Shown: positions 1-8,330, counted from the stretch's first letter. The stretch is DNA of 64,000 nucleotides from Microvirga mediterraneensis (GCF_013520865.1 NZ_JACDXJ010000001.1:124001-188000); one strand, 5' to 3'. A program made the numbers and translations. Notes: generated from the sequence alone by a model not told the origin.

Positions 1-273
1 GGCCGCCAACCCTTCACTGTCTATGGTCTGCTCAGAACGGCCCAATCGGCATCGCCGCTCGAGGCCCCGGCCGTGGCCGCCTCGCTGCTCACCTTCATCG
101 TGGTCTACTTCATCGTGTTCGGCGCCGGTACCGGCTACATCCTCAAGCTCATGGCCAAGCCCCCGCATCCGGGCGAGACGGGTCCCGAGGCCGGGCGCGA
201 TCCGATCCGGACCGCCGGCATTACCCCGGCTCCGGCGGTCAACCCGGCCCGGACCCTCGGCGCAAAGGCATAA
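1..273 (+). CDS. cydA: Cytochrome bd-type quinol oxidase subunit I, C-terminal end (partial)
   Basis: Frame 1 is open from the first base and ends at TAA 271-273. It encodes the last 90 residues of subunit I, which binds the haems and oxidises quinol in the inner membrane. The start GRQPFTVYGLLRT is the conserved segment before the last helix of CydA/CioA. A hydrophobic helix (about residues 27-48) and a Pro-rich cytoplasmic tail follow. The 5' part lies outside the window. The subunit II gene follows after 3 bases, so the two are co-transcribed. CioA, the cyanide-insensitive form, is an alternative that this fragment cannot exclude. Confidence 0.88.
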   Translation, partial: GRQPFTVYGLLRTAQSASPLEAPAVAASLLTFIVVYFIVFGAGTGYILKLMAKPPHPGETGPEAGRDPIRTAGITPAPAVNPARTLGAKA

Positions 274-276
274 ACC

Positions 277-1284
277 ATGGCACCCCTTCTCGATCTCCCC
301 ACGCTCTGGGCCTTCATCATCGCGTTCGCGGTCTTCGCCTATGTGGTGATGGACGGCTTCGACCTCGGCATCGGCATCCTGTTCCCGTTCTTCAGCCCTG
401 GACCGGAGCGCGACAGCGCCATGAACTCGGTCGCGCCGGTCTGGGACGGCAACGAGACCTGGCTCGTGCTCGGCGGCGGCGGCCTGATGGCAGCCTTCCC
501 GCTGGCCTACGCCATCATCCTGCCGGCCCTCTACGCACCGATCATCGCCATGGTGCTGGCGCTGATCTTCCGCGGCGTCGCCTTCGAGTTCCGCTGGCGC
601 GATCCTGGCCATCGCCGCTACTGGGACTTCGCCTTCACGACAGGTTCGGTGGTGGCGACACTGGCGCAGGGCATCACCCTCGGGGCGCTCCTCCAGGGCA
701 TTGCGGTGGAGGGGCGGTCCTATGCCGGCGGCTGGTGGGACTGGCTCACGCCGTTCAGCCTGCTGGTCGGATTCAGCCTCGTGATCGGCTACGCCCTGCT
801 CGGCGCGACTTGGCTCGTCATGAAGACAGAGGGCGCCGTCCAGGGCCACAGCTTCCGTCTTGCCGGCAAGCTCGCGGTCGGCCTGATCGTCTGCATCGGA
901 CTCGTGAGCGCGGCGACGCCGTTCCTGAGCGGCGCCTATTACGAGCGCTGGTTCGCCTGGCCGCAGGTCCTGTTCACCGCCCAGGTACCACTGCTCGTCG
1001 GCCTCTGCTCCGGAGCGCTGTTGGTAAGCCTGGTGCGACGCTGGGAGTACTGGCCGTTCCTGTTGACGCTGGGGCTGTTCGCCCTCGGCCTCCTGGGCTT
1101 GGGCGTCAGCATGTTCCCGCACGTGGTGCCGAATGCCGTCACCATCCACGAGGCGGCGGCGCCGCATGCCAGCCTTCAGTTCATGCTGGTCGGCGCGAGC
1201 GTGCTGATCCCGATCATCCTCGCCTATACCGGGTATGCGTATTGGGTGTTCCGCGGTAAGACCGGACACGAGGGATATCACTGA
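277..1284 (+). CDS. cydB: Cytochrome bd-type quinol oxidase subunit II
   Basis: The 335-residue product has the usual CydB/CioB length and is rich in membrane helices. The N-terminal stretch FAYVVMDGFDLGIGILFPF, the following N-S-V-A-P-V-W-D-G-N-E-T-W-L motif and the LIFRGVAFEFR segment are family signatures. With CydA it forms a proton-motive terminal oxidase that reduces O2 to water using quinol, with high oxygen affinity. It sits 3 bases after cydA and overlaps the following DUF2474 start by one base. Nothing is truncated. The family assignment is firm; CydB versus CioB is not resolved. Confidence 0.95.
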   Translation: MAPLLDLPTLWAFIIAFAVFAYVVMDGFDLGIGILFPFFSPGPERDSAMNSVAPVWDGNETWLVLGGGGLMAAFPLAYAIILPALYAPIIAMVLALIFRGVAFEFRWRDPGHRRYWDFAFTTGSVVATLAQGITLGALLQGIAVEGRSYAGGWWDWLTPFSLLVGFSLVIGYALLGATWLVMKTEGAVQGHSFRLAGKLAVGLIVCIGLVSAATPFLSGAYYERWFAWPQVLFTAQVPLLVGLCSGALLVSLVRRWEYWPFLLTLGLFALGLLGLGVSMFPHVVPNAVTIHEAAAPHASLQFMLVGASVLIPIILAYTGYAYWVFRGKTGHEGYH

Positions 1285-1406
1285 TGGGCAACGTTCCCGA
1301 ACAGGGCTCCGCTCTCAGGCAATGGCTGTGGTTCGCCGGTCTCTGGGCTGCCGGCGTCGGCACGACCGGAGCGGTCAGCCTGATCCTTAGGGCCTGGCTG
1401 ACCTGA
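1284..1406 (+). CDS. Small DUF2474-type membrane peptide of the bd oxidase operon
   Basis: A 40-codon ORF starts at ATG 1284, whose first base is the last base of the cydB stop (TGATG), and ends at TGA 1406. It has one hydrophobic helix starting [14 protein letters not shown] and a basic C-terminal end (LRAWLT). Length, position and the W-F-x-G-L-W pattern match DUF2474 proteins, which follow cydAB in many proteobacteria and resemble the CydX assembly/stability subunit. The overlap with cydB implies translational coupling. A CydX-like role is inferred from position and form. Confidence 0.75.
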   Translation: MGNVPEQGSALRQWLWFAGLWAAGVGTTGAVSLILRAWLT

Positions 1407-1437
1407 TCGTCGGTTGGGATATGCCGGTCGCGAAGGC

Positions 1438-1896
1438 TCAGCCGTCCACCTGCGAGGCTTCACGACGGAAGGAGACCTGCGGCCAATCGGTGGGCGCGAG
1501 GCGGAAGAGCGCCATGCCGACGATCATGGCGGCGACGAAAACGAAGACCTGCCATGGTCCGAAGGTGAGCCCGACCAGGGCCGGACCGGGGCAGAAGCCG
1601 ACGAGGCCCCAGCCGACGCCGAACAGGGCCGCTCCGCCGATCAGCCGAGGATCGAGGTCGCGGCGGGTCGGGATCTCGAGGCGTGGCGCCAGCACAGGCA
1701 CATTGCGGCGCCTGGCGACCAGAGTGCCCAGCGCCGACACCGCGACGGCGCCGCCCATGACCAAGGCGAGGCTCGGGTCCCATTGACCGAAGATGTCGAG
1801 GAAGCCGAGCACCTTGGCAGGGTTGACCATCTGCGAAACGATCAGTCCAAGGCCGAACAGCAGGCCGGACGCAAAGGCGGACAGGATCAGGGGCAT
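1438..1896 (-). CDS. YeeE/YedE-type (DUF6691) membrane transporter half
   Basis: A 152-residue membrane protein with about four helices. It carries the G-F-C-P-G-P-A motif that marks YeeE/YedE sulfur-compound transporters (thiosulfate or other sulfur species), plus the [11 protein letters not shown] segment typical of the DUF6691 half. Three bases separate it from the upstream YeeE half at 1900-2325, so the two probably form one split transporter, like PmpA/PmpB in the Xylella/Agrobacterium bigR operons. The BigR-like regulator at 2338-2673 is first in the operon. A role in exporting or importing reduced sulfur is inferred from this context. Confidence 0.8.
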   Translation of the reverse strand: MPLILSAFASGLLFGLGLIVSQMVNPAKVLGFLDIFGQWDPSLALVMGGAVAVSALGTLVARRRNVPVLAPRLEIPTRRDLDPRLIGGAALFGVGWGLVGFCPGPALVGLTFGPWQVFVFVAAMIVGMALFRLAPTDWPQVSFRREASQVDG

Positions 1897-1899
1897 GGC

Positions 1900-2325
1900 T
1901 TACATTCCAATGACGTGACGGGCGAGGAAGACCGTGGCGACGGCAGTGCCCATGAAGACGAGCGTCGCCACGATGGAGCGCGGCGAGCCGCGGCCGATGC
2001 CGCAGACGCCGTGGCCGCTGGTGCAGCCTGCCCCCAGGCGTGTGCCGAACCCGACGAGCAACCCAGCCACGATCAGCAGAGGCAGGGATGCGCCGACCTT
2101 GACGGGCGGCAGCGTGCCGCCGGCCATGACGTAGACCGGAGCTGAGACGAGCATCCCGGCCAGGAAGGCGAGTCGCCAGCCGACGTGACCGCGCTCGGGA
2201 GGGATCAAGCCGCCGAGGATGCCGCTGATGCCCGCGACGCGCCCGTTCAGCACCAGGAACAGGGCGGCCGATGCGCCGATCAGAAGGCCGCCGATCAGAG
2301 CCGACAAGGGTGTGAAATTATCCAT
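1900..2325 (-). CDS. YeeE/YedE family membrane transporter half
   Basis: A 141-residue integral membrane protein with the G-x-G-C-T-S-G-H-G motif near the middle. This is the cysteine-bearing signature of YeeE/YedE proteins, where conserved cysteines relay sulfur species through the pore. It lies 12 bases after the ArsR regulator and 3 bases before the DUF6691 half, all on the minus strand, so a three-gene operon is clear. Single-chain YeeE proteins carry both halves; here they are separate genes. The substrate is unknown. Thiosulfate or sulfide/persulfide-linked transport is suggested by the family and the regulator. Confidence 0.82.
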   Translation of the reverse strand: MDNFTPLSALIGGLLIGASAALFLVLNGRVAGISGILGGLIPPERGHVGWRLAFLAGMLVSAPVYVMAGGTLPPVKVGASLPLLIVAGLLVGFGTRLGAGCTSGHGVCGIGRGSPRSIVATLVFMGTAVATVFLARHVIGM

Positions 2326-2337
2326 GACTGTCTCCGA

Positions 2338-2673
2338 TCAGGCCGGCTTACCCGGCTTGGTTTGCTTGCAATACAGCTCGTAGAGCAGGCCGAAGAGCTG
2401 CTCGATGCGCGGATCAGCGATGCGATACCAGATCGTCTGGCTCTCGCGCCGCGTGGCGACGATGCCCTCGTCCCGCATCTTGGCCAGATGTTGCGACAGG
2501 GCCGACTGCGACAGCCCCACGGCCTCGACCAGCGAGGTGACGTTGGCCTCACCCCATTCCACAAGCTTGCACAGGATCATCAGCCGGCGCTCGTTGGCGA
2601 GCGCCCGCAAAATGTCCGCGACCTCGGTGGCCTTCTGTTCGAACGTCTCGAGATCGAGTTCCAATTTGGGCAT
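2338..2673 (-). CDS. bigR: ArsR-family repressor, BigR/SqrR-like sulfide sensor
   Basis: A 111-residue winged-helix protein. The recognition helix region reads VGLSQSALSQHLAKMRDEG. Two cysteines, Cys35 (L-M-I-L-C-K-L) and Cys102 (Y-E-L-Y-C-K), occupy the places of the dithiol pair that BigR and SqrR use to sense persulfides. The canonical metal-binding CxC of ArsR is absent. It leads the operon with the two YeeE/YedE genes, the known bigR arrangement, although the usual persulfide dioxygenase gene is missing. AT-rich palindromes just upstream are likely its operator. The symbol is an assignment by similarity. Confidence 0.8.
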   Translation of the reverse strand: MPKLELDLETFEQKATEVADILRALANERRLMILCKLVEWGEANVTSLVEAVGLSQSALSQHLAKMRDEGIVATRRESQTIWYRIADPRIEQLFGLLYELYCKQTKPGKPA

Positions 2674-2692
2674 CCGCTTACCTGGATTAATG

Positions 2693-2727
2693 AGATTAAT
2701 CTAATTTAGCATCTCCTTATTAATAAG
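2693..2727 (+). promoter_or_regulatory. Two palindromes between bigR-like gene and ClC gene
   Basis: AGATTAATCT (2693-2702) and CTTATTAATAAG (2716-2727) are perfect palindromes. They lie in the only AT-rich stretch between the divergent ArsR gene (start 2673) and ClC gene (start 2771). A second GATTAAT half-site begins at 2685. ArsR repressors bind such dyads over their own promoter, so this is the probable operator and may also affect the ClC gene. No tested site is known to me. Confidence 0.5.
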
Positions 2728-2770
2728 CAAGGCCCATTCGGATTTGGTTCTTCGCTGGAAGAGATGCGCC

Positions 2771-4642
2771 ATGAAGGTCGCAGTCCAGGCGGAAAGTGGG
2801 TTGACGGCAAAGACTGGCGCGCCCAAACCGCCTGCACCCCGCGGACAGGCCGCTCCTCACCCGAACCGCATGATGCTGCTTCGCCCTCGCCTTCCGGCGC
2901 TTCCGAATATTCGAAAGCCGAATGGCTCGTTCCGTCTGGTCGGGCTCGCCATCGTGATCGGCATCCTGACCGGCCTGATGGTGGCGGTCGTGCAGCAATT
3001 CGTCGTCTTCGCGCAGCGCGCCATGCTGGGCTTCGCCGCCGAGCGGAGGATCGCCCTGCCGGACCACGCCTCCTTCCTGAGGATCGCCCTGGCCCTGGCC
3101 TGCAGCGCCTTCCTGGTCACCCTGCTGTCGCATCTGATCGCGCGCTGGAAGACCAAGGACCCCATCGACGCGGTCGAGGCGAATGCCCTCAATGGGGGCA
3201 GGATGGGCTGGTCCGACGCCACCGGGGTCGTCATCCCCATCCTCGCGTCGGTCTGCTTCGGCGCCTCGGTCGGCATCGAGGCCGCCGTCACCCAGCTCGG
3301 GGCCGTGCTCGCCAGCCGCCTGGGACGCCGGTTGGGCCGGCCGCGCTCCGATCTGCGCCTGCTGGTGGCGGTCGGCGCCGCGGCCGCCATCGCGGCCGCC
3401 TACCGGGCGCCGATCGCCGGCATGCTCTATGCCTATGAACTGCTGCTGGGGACCTTCTCCCGGCGGACCCTCGCTCCGATAGGGCTCGGCGCCATCGCGG
3501 CCGTGATGACCATCTGGCTGCTCCTGGGACAGGCGCGACCCTTCAGCCTTGAGACGGGGCCCGGCACGTCCTGGTCCGACTATCCGCTGGCCGTCCTGAT
3601 CGGGGTCGTTGCGGCCTTCGCTGGCATCGCGGTGATGCTGCTGGTCTCGGCCATCGAGCGCCTGCTCAAGCGCTTCATGAAGAACGAGGTCCTGCGCCGG
3701 CTTTCGGCCGCTCTTCTCCTCACGGCGCTCGCAACCCGCTTCCCGGCCGTACTGGGAAGCGGTCATGCGGCCATCGAGCATGCGGTGTCCGGCGACATCG
3801 CAGGCCGCCACGCCCTCGGCCTGCTCGCCGCGAAGGGACTGGCCTCCGCGGCCAGCCTCGGAGCCGGTTTCCGCGGTGGCCTGTTCGGCGCCTCGCTCAT
3901 GATCGGCGCCCTCCTTGGGCAGGTGATGGCCTGGATCCTGGCCTTCATCCCGGGCGCTCCGGAATGGAGCCCGGCCCTGTGCGCGGTGATCGGAATGGCC
4001 TCGGTCGGAGCGAGCGTGATCGGCAGCCCGCTCGCAATGATCTTTCTGGTTCTCGAGACCACAGGAGACTTCGATGCCACCATCGTGGTGGCGATCGGGG
4101 CGCTGACCGCCTCTTTCCTCACGGACCGCCTGTTCGGCTACTCGTTCGCAACCTGGCGCTTCCAGCAGCGCGGGCTCGCCATCGAGGGCGGTCACGATGT
4201 TTCGCGACTGGAGGCCACCGCTATCAGCGAAATCATCAAGCCGCCGAAGCGGGCCGTGATGGCCAACGGCAGCCTGGAGGAGGTTCGTCGGGCCCTGTCG
4301 ACGGCAGGCGCACGGGGCACGGCCGTCTATGCGGTGGACGGAACTTTCCTGGGCCTGATCGACCCGCGCCTGGTCGAAGCGATCGAGGCCGAGAGTGCCG
4401 ACCTGCCGGTAGTGGCTGCGGAACTGGTCTACGAGTCGGGCCCGATCGTGACGCCCGCCGCATCTCTCGCGGAGGTGCTCGATATCTTTCGCAGCGACGA
4501 CCGAGCCACACTGGCCGTGGTCGGGTTCGAGGACCGCAACAAGATCGTCGGCTGCATCCGCGCCCGGGATGCCTTTGCGCTGGCATCCTCGCTTCTGGAC
4601 GCCCAGCGCCGGGAGGATCTCGGCGGCGGAAGCTGGAAGTGA
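2771..4642 (+). CDS. ClC-family chloride channel/antiporter with C-terminal CBS pair
   Basis: A 623-residue product. ATG 2771 is preferred over upstream in-frame codons because GGAAGAG lies 7 bases before it. About residues 50-440 form the ClC membrane domain. The gating Glu is kept (G-I-E-A-A-V-T-Q-L-G-A), but the usual G-x-E-G-P and G-x-F-x-P loops are altered to GIEAA and GGLFGAS. About residues 475-610 form two CBS domains. It probably moves Cl- or another small anion (possibly fluoride or nitrate) across the inner membrane, with nucleotide control through the CBS pair. It is divergent from the sulfide-sensor operon and has its own RBS. Confidence 0.88.
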   Translation: MKVAVQAESGLTAKTGAPKPPAPRGQAAPHPNRMMLLRPRLPALPNIRKPNGSFRLVGLAIVIGILTGLMVAVVQQFVVFAQRAMLGFAAERRIALPDHASFLRIALALACSAFLVTLLSHLIARWKTKDPIDAVEANALNGGRMGWSDATGVVIPILASVCFGASVGIEAAVTQLGAVLASRLGRRLGRPRSDLRLLVAVGAAAAIAAAYRAPIAGMLYAYELLLGTFSRRTLAPIGLGAIAAVMTIWLLLGQARPFSLETGPGTSWSDYPLAVLIGVVAAFAGIAVMLLVSAIERLLKRFMKNEVLRRLSAALLLTALATRFPAVLGSGHAAIEHAVSGDIAGRHALGLLAAKGLASAASLGAGFRGGLFGASLMIGALLGQVMAWILAFIPGAPEWSPALCAVIGMASVGASVIGSPLAMIFLVLETTGDFDATIVVAIGALTASFLTDRLFGYSFATWRFQQRGLAIEGGHDVSRLEATAISEIIKPPKRAVMANGSLEEVRRALSTAGARGTAVYAVDGTFLGLIDPRLVEAIEAESADLPVVAAELVYESGPIVTPAASLAEVLDIFRSDDRATLAVVGFEDRNKIVGCIRARDAFALASSLLDAQRREDLGGGSWK

Positions 4643-4904
4643 CCTGGACCAGGGTACGGTGCCATGAAGAGGCGGGCGCTATGAACGCAGCCATCGGCAG
4701 AGGTCGAACGGTCCCTCGAGAGTTGCTGTGCGTCGGCGAGAAGGCGTCATGAGGCGCTGAAGCCGACATGCTCGTCTTCTCGTCATCCAGCCTGAAGTCA
4801 ATTCCACACCTCTTCGAGTCCCTCAGGCGAGACGGGTTTGAGCAAGGTCAAAGACGAAGGCCGGGACTTCCGTAAAGTTCCGGGGCTTACGGAACATCCT
4901 CGCC

Positions 4905-5135
4905 ATGAACACCACATCCAATGCTTCGCCATCGGCACCGACAAGCTCGCGGACGGTTTCGGTTGGCGCCACTGTTGGGTGGGCACTTACGCTCGCACCA
5001 GCCGCGCTTGGCGTCTATCTTTTCCTGAATCACGCGGGTCACGGCATCACTGCCCTGTCCTCTTTACTGCTTTTGACCCGTCCACTGAAACACGTGTTCG
5101 TGCATGAGAGTTTCGATCACAGGCAAGGCACGTGA
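4905..5135 (+). CDS. Small DUF2933-like membrane protein
   Basis: A 76-residue ORF with one or two hydrophobic segments (about residues 23-43 and 48-62). Its tail L-L-L-T-R-P-L-K-H-V-F-V-H resembles DUF2933 peptides, which end in a Pro-Leu-x-His-x-x-x-His pattern and are found in copper/heavy-metal resistance loci. It precedes the Met-rich and DUF411 proteins, which fits that association. No good Shine-Dalgarno precedes ATG 4905, so the start is uncertain. Function is unknown. The 260 bases before it (4643-4904) hold nothing I recognise. Confidence 0.55.
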   Translation: MNTTSNASPSAPTSSRTVSVGATVGWALTLAPAALGVYLFLNHAGHGITALSSLLLLTRPLKHVFVHESFDHRQGT

Positions 5136-5221
5136 GCATCGCTAAGCCGCGCTGCCCTGACATCGGAGCCGGCACGATACCCCTCCAGACCATTGCGCCG
5201 GGCTCATAAGGAGAAGCCGCC

Positions 5222-5869
5222 ATGAAGACCTCCATTCTCACCGCCACTCTGATCACCCTCGCGGGCCCTGCCCTGGCCCAGGCTACGGCTCCCGCGCCCC
5301 ATCAGACGCCCCCAGCGCAGGCCGTAGAGCAATCGCCCATGAATCGGATGCCGATGAGGAAGATGGGCCAGGACATGATGCAAGGTCAGGGGATGATGCC
5401 AGGCGGGATGATGGGCGGCCCCGGCCATGGCATGATGGGCCGGTTCTCGGCGGAGGACATGAGCGCCTTCATCGACGCCCACATCGCCGCGATGCATGCC
5501 GGACTGAAATTGTCGGCCGACCAGGAAAAGCTGTGGCCTCCTGTCGAAACCGCGCTCCGGAACCTTGCCACCCTCCACGTCAGCCATATGCAGGCCATGC
5601 GCCAAGCCCGGGGAATGATGGCAAGCGACCCGGTCGGGCTGCTCCGCGCGATGGCTGACCGGATGAGCCAGGGAGCGGACGCAATGCGAAAGCTCACGGA
5701 CGCGGCATCGCCGCTCTACGCCACCCTCGACGAGGCCCAGAAGCGGCGACTGCAAGTCCTCATGCACATGGGCGGGCGTGGCATGATGGGACCGGGGATG
5801 ATGGGCCGGGAAATGATGGGTCCCGGCGGCGCCATGATGCCCGGCGGATCCGACGATGACGATGACTAG
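5222..5869 (+). CDS. Periplasmic Spy/CpxP-like Met-rich protein
   Basis: A 215-residue secreted protein: signal peptide 1-20 ending A-L-A-Q, then Met-rich segments (MGQDMMQGQGMMPGGMMGG near residues 50-70, more MM-G repeats near the end) around a helical core. The core has LSADQ and LDEAQ, variants of the LTxxQ motif of Spy/CpxP/Zra chaperones. The Met clusters suggest Cu(I) binding, and the Asp-rich end (SDDDDD) may bind metal too. AAGGAG lies just upstream of ATG 5222. Neighbours are DUF2933 and DUF411 proteins, supporting periplasmic copper or envelope stress protection. Binding is inferred. Confidence 0.8.
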   Translation: MKTSILTATLITLAGPALAQATAPAPHQTPPAQAVEQSPMNRMPMRKMGQDMMQGQGMMPGGMMGGPGHGMMGRFSAEDMSAFIDAHIAAMHAGLKLSADQEKLWPPVETALRNLATLHVSHMQAMRQARGMMASDPVGLLRAMADRMSQGADAMRKLTDAASPLYATLDEAQKRRLQVLMHMGGRGMMGPGMMGREMMGPGGAMMPGGSDDDDD

Positions 5870-6179
5870 GACGGCGACGCCCAGGACAATCGCTGACGTC
5901 CGGAGCCGTCTGGCGTCGTTGTGAAGAAAGCAGGCGGACGTTGCCCCGTCCGCCCTACAACGTGACGTCAGAAGGGATTTGGAACACGCGCGATGGTCAT
6001 TCAGAGAAGCGTGAATCGGCCTTTGCGCCGGGACGATCGAGATGGGCCTGCCGGGCACGCGTGTCGAGCCAAGCCCGCATCAGGCTTGCATCGGCCCGCG
6101 GCAGCACCGATCTGAGTTCTATCAAGGCCCTCGCGACCGAGGCCAGCTACACCCGAACCGCAATCTGACGGAGATCCCG
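5870..6179. other. Intergenic stretch without a convincing gene
   Basis: 310 bases between the Spy-like gene and the DUF411 gene. It contains the hairpin at 5933-5954, and I see no other gene or RNA. In-frame upstream extension of the DUF411 ORF to 6042 lacks coding character and an RBS. Confidence 0.5.
5933..5954 (+). terminator. Hairpin downstream of Spy-like gene
   Basis: GGCGGACG and CGTCCGCC form a perfect 8-bp stem with a 6-base loop (TTGCCC), 64 bases after the stop. There is no T-run, so it is either a weak terminator or an RNA-end stabiliser. Confidence 0.4.
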
Positions 6180-6653
6180 ATGCTCGACCGCCGCCGCTTC
6201 CTGACCGTCCTCGGCACCGTAGGGGCGCTACAAGCCATGGGACCAGCTCTTGCAGAAGCGGGTCTGCCGAAGATCATAGTGACCAAGGATCCGTCGTGTG
6301 GATGCTGCTCCGCCTGGGCTGACCACATGAAGTCCGCCGGCTTTCCCGTCGAGGTCCGCGAGACCCCGGAGATCAACCGGGTGAAGGTGCGGCTCGGGGT
6401 GCCCGATGATCTCGCCTCCTGTCACACGGCGGAGGTCGGCGGCTATGTCATCGAAGGGCACGTGCCCGCAGACGCCGTGAAGCGATTGCTGGCCGAGAAG
6501 CCTCAAGCGAGGGGATTGGCCGTTCCCGGCATGCCTGTCGGCTCGCCCGGAATGGAGGTCAAGGGCGCAGCACCCGACAAGTACGATGTTGTCCTGTTCG
6601 GTTCTTCTGGCAGAGCCACCTTTGCCCGCTACGAGGGCGCACGCCTGCTCTGA
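6180..6653 (+). CDS. DUF411 metal-binding secreted protein
   Basis: A 157-residue protein. ATG 6180 gives an N-terminal signal with a twin-arginine-like R-R-R-F-L followed by a hydrophobic stretch ending A-L-A-E-A. The mature part begins with I-I-V-T-K-D-P-S-C-G-C-C-S-A-W, the Cys-rich DUF411 signature, and continues with E-V-R-E-T and the C-H-T-A-E-V-G-G-Y-V-I-E-G-H-V-P-A motif. DUF411 proteins occur in copper and silver resistance clusters and are thought to bind metal in the periplasm. Upstream in-frame codons back to 6042 look non-coding. The neighbouring Met-rich protein and metal regulators agree with a metal role. Confidence 0.88.
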   Translation: MLDRRRFLTVLGTVGALQAMGPALAEAGLPKIIVTKDPSCGCCSAWADHMKSAGFPVEVRETPEINRVKVRLGVPDDLASCHTAEVGGYVIEGHVPADAVKRLLAEKPQARGLAVPGMPVGSPGMEVKGAAPDKYDVVLFGSSGRATFARYEGARLL

Positions 6654-6726
6654 GCATCCCCGACTTAACCTCTGCGGAGCACCAAGCACGCAGACCCACC
6701 TTGGGCCTGCGGCAAACTCTACCTCG

Positions 6727-6753
6727 ATATATATAGGGTAACCCCCTATATAT
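6727..6753 (+). promoter_or_regulatory. RcnR/CsoR-type operator upstream of rcnR
   Basis: An AT arm, then AGGGT, then ACCCCCT and another AT arm form an interrupted dyad 26 bases before the regulator ATG. RcnR/CsoR-family tetramers bind such sites, AT-flanked G/C tracts with dyad symmetry, over their own promoter. The position and shape make this the likely autoregulatory operator for rcnR-rcnA. Confidence 0.65.
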
Positions 6754-6778
6754 CTTTCGCTGTTAGCCTGGAGGCCGC

Positions 6779-7057
6779 ATGTCGCACACGGTCAAGGAAA
6801 AGACGAAGCTTCTCGCGCGAGTCAGACGGATCAAGGGGCAGGTCGAGGCCGTCGAGCGGGCGCTCGAATCCGAGCTCTGTTGCGCCGATGTGCTCATGCT
6901 CGTCGCCTCCGTGCGGGGAGCCGTGAATGGCCTGACTGTCGAGTTGTTGGAGGACCACATCCGCAACCACGTGGTCGACCCGGCGCATGAACCTGATCCG
7001 GAGCGTGCCAAGGGCGCAGCCGAACTCATCGATGTGGTCCGCACGTATCTAAAGTGA
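6779..7057 (+). CDS. rcnR: RcnR-type nickel/cobalt-responsive repressor (CsoR/RcnR/FrmR family)
   Basis: A 92-residue all-helical DUF156 protein. It keeps the four residues that RcnR uses for Ni/Co sensing: His3, Cys35, His60 and His64. The family segment R-V-R-R-I-K-G-Q-V-E-A is present, as is R-G-A-V-N-G-L. FrmR shares the fold but not this exact set. It lies 57 bases before an rcnA exporter gene and just after a dyad operator. In the cell it should repress its operon until Ni(II) or Co(II) binds. The residue match and neighbour make the specificity call fairly strong. Confidence 0.85.
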   Translation: MSHTVKEKTKLLARVRRIKGQVEAVERALESELCCADVLMLVASVRGAVNGLTVELLEDHIRNHVVDPAHEPDPERAKGAAELIDVVRTYLK

Positions 7058-7114
7058 CCCGATCCCTCGCGGCTGGGAGAATTGTTGCAGCCGCGAGACA
7101 TTCCTGGAATACCG

Positions 7115-8239
7115 ATGCCTGATATTGCTCAACTCCTTCAATCTGGAGGCAACGGCTGGATTTATCTGCCGGTTGCCGTTCTGCTCGGCTCCTTGCATGG
7201 GTTGGAGCCCGGCCATTCCAAGACCATGATGGCCGCCTACATCGTGGCGATCCGCGGCACGATCGGTCAGGCGATCCTTCTCGGCGTTTGCGCCGCCCTC
7301 TCCCACTCGCTGGTCGTCTGGATCGTGGCCATGCTCGGCCTGTCGCTCGGGCGCGATATCCTGAACTCGCATTTCGAGGCCTGGCTGCTGATCGCCTCGG
7401 GCGTGATCATCCTCGGCATCGCCGCCTGGATGGTCTGGCGCACGGGCCGGAGCCTCGGCTGGTTCCGGCGGCATTATCATGCTCACGCCCATCATGACGA
7501 TCATCATCACGGCGAGGCAAGGACTATCGACACCGGACACGGCATCGCGGAGCTGTCGATCTTCGAGGATGGCGTACCGCCGCGCTGGCGCCTGCGGACG
7601 CTCAGCGGCAATGCGTGGAGGGCCGAGGACGTGCTGGTCGAGACCGACCGCGGCGACGGATCGGGCGAGCGGTTCCGCTTCGTCGCGCGGGACGGTTATC
7701 TGGAATCGGCAGGGGAAATTCCCGAGCCGCACATATTCACGGCCCGGCTACGGCTGTCGCACGGCGACCACGCCCATACCTACACGGTCAGCTTCGCCGA
7801 ACACGACCATGGGCTTCATCACCACGCCGCGCAGGATGAGGATGCCCATGAGCGGGAGCACGCCCAGCAGATCGCGCGCCAGCTCGCAGCCAGCGGCGGC
7901 AACGTCACCACGGCCCAGATCGCACTGTTCGGCATCACCGGCGGCCTGATTCCCTGCCCTGCTTCGATCACCGTGCTGTTGATTTGCCTGCAGCTCGGCC
8001 AATTCACGCTCGGTGCAGCCACGGTCGCCGCCTTCAGCCTGGGGCTGGCGATCACGATGGTGTCGATCGGCGTCGCGGCCGCCTGGGGCGTGCGGCACGC
8101 CTCCAAACGGATCACCGTCTCCGACCGTCTGCTTCGGCGCCTGCCCCTGGCTTCGGCCGGCCTCGTAGGCGTACTCGGCGCGGTTATGCTGGTCCAGGGA
8201 TTTGTCGTTCTTGCCGCTCCTGCCACCGCATTGTCGTAA
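7115..8239 (+). CDS. rcnA: RcnA-type nickel/cobalt efflux protein (NicO family)
   Basis: A 374-residue membrane protein. ATG 7115 is preferred to TTG 7082 because the product then starts like RcnA (about 10 residues before the first helix). The motif L-H-G-L-E-P-G-H-S-K-T-M-M-A near residue 30 is the NicO signature. A His-rich cytoplasmic loop (H-Y-H-A-H-A-H-H-D-D-H-H-H) near residue 125 and a second His cluster near 240 probably bind metal. A long insert of about 100 residues separates the loops. The second half has the G-G-L-I-P-C-P motif. It exports Ni(II)/Co(II) from the cytoplasm under control of the upstream rcnR. Confidence 0.92.
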   Translation: MPDIAQLLQSGGNGWIYLPVAVLLGSLHGLEPGHSKTMMAAYIVAIRGTIGQAILLGVCAALSHSLVVWIVAMLGLSLGRDILNSHFEAWLLIASGVIILGIAAWMVWRTGRSLGWFRRHYHAHAHHDDHHHGEARTIDTGHGIAELSIFEDGVPPRWRLRTLSGNAWRAEDVLVETDRGDGSGERFRFVARDGYLESAGEIPEPHIFTARLRLSHGDHAHTYTVSFAEHDHGLHHHAAQDEDAHEREHAQQIARQLAASGGNVTTAQIALFGITGGLIPCPASITVLLICLQLGQFTLGAATVAAFSLGLAITMVSIGVAAAWGVRHASKRITVSDRLLRRLPLASAGLVGVLGAVMLVQGFVVLAAPATALS

Positions 8240-8330
8240 GCAGTCCCCACATCCCTAGATAGGAGCCCCTGCCTAGAGCCGCCAACGTCTCATAATTCCG
8301 GAGCGATTGCGGCAGACTTCCCCCGTTGCC

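Noticed and set aside
2720..4195. A 491-codon minus-strand frame
   Set aside because: Antisense to the ClC gene; product is rich in Arg, Gly, Asp and Gln with no fold pattern.
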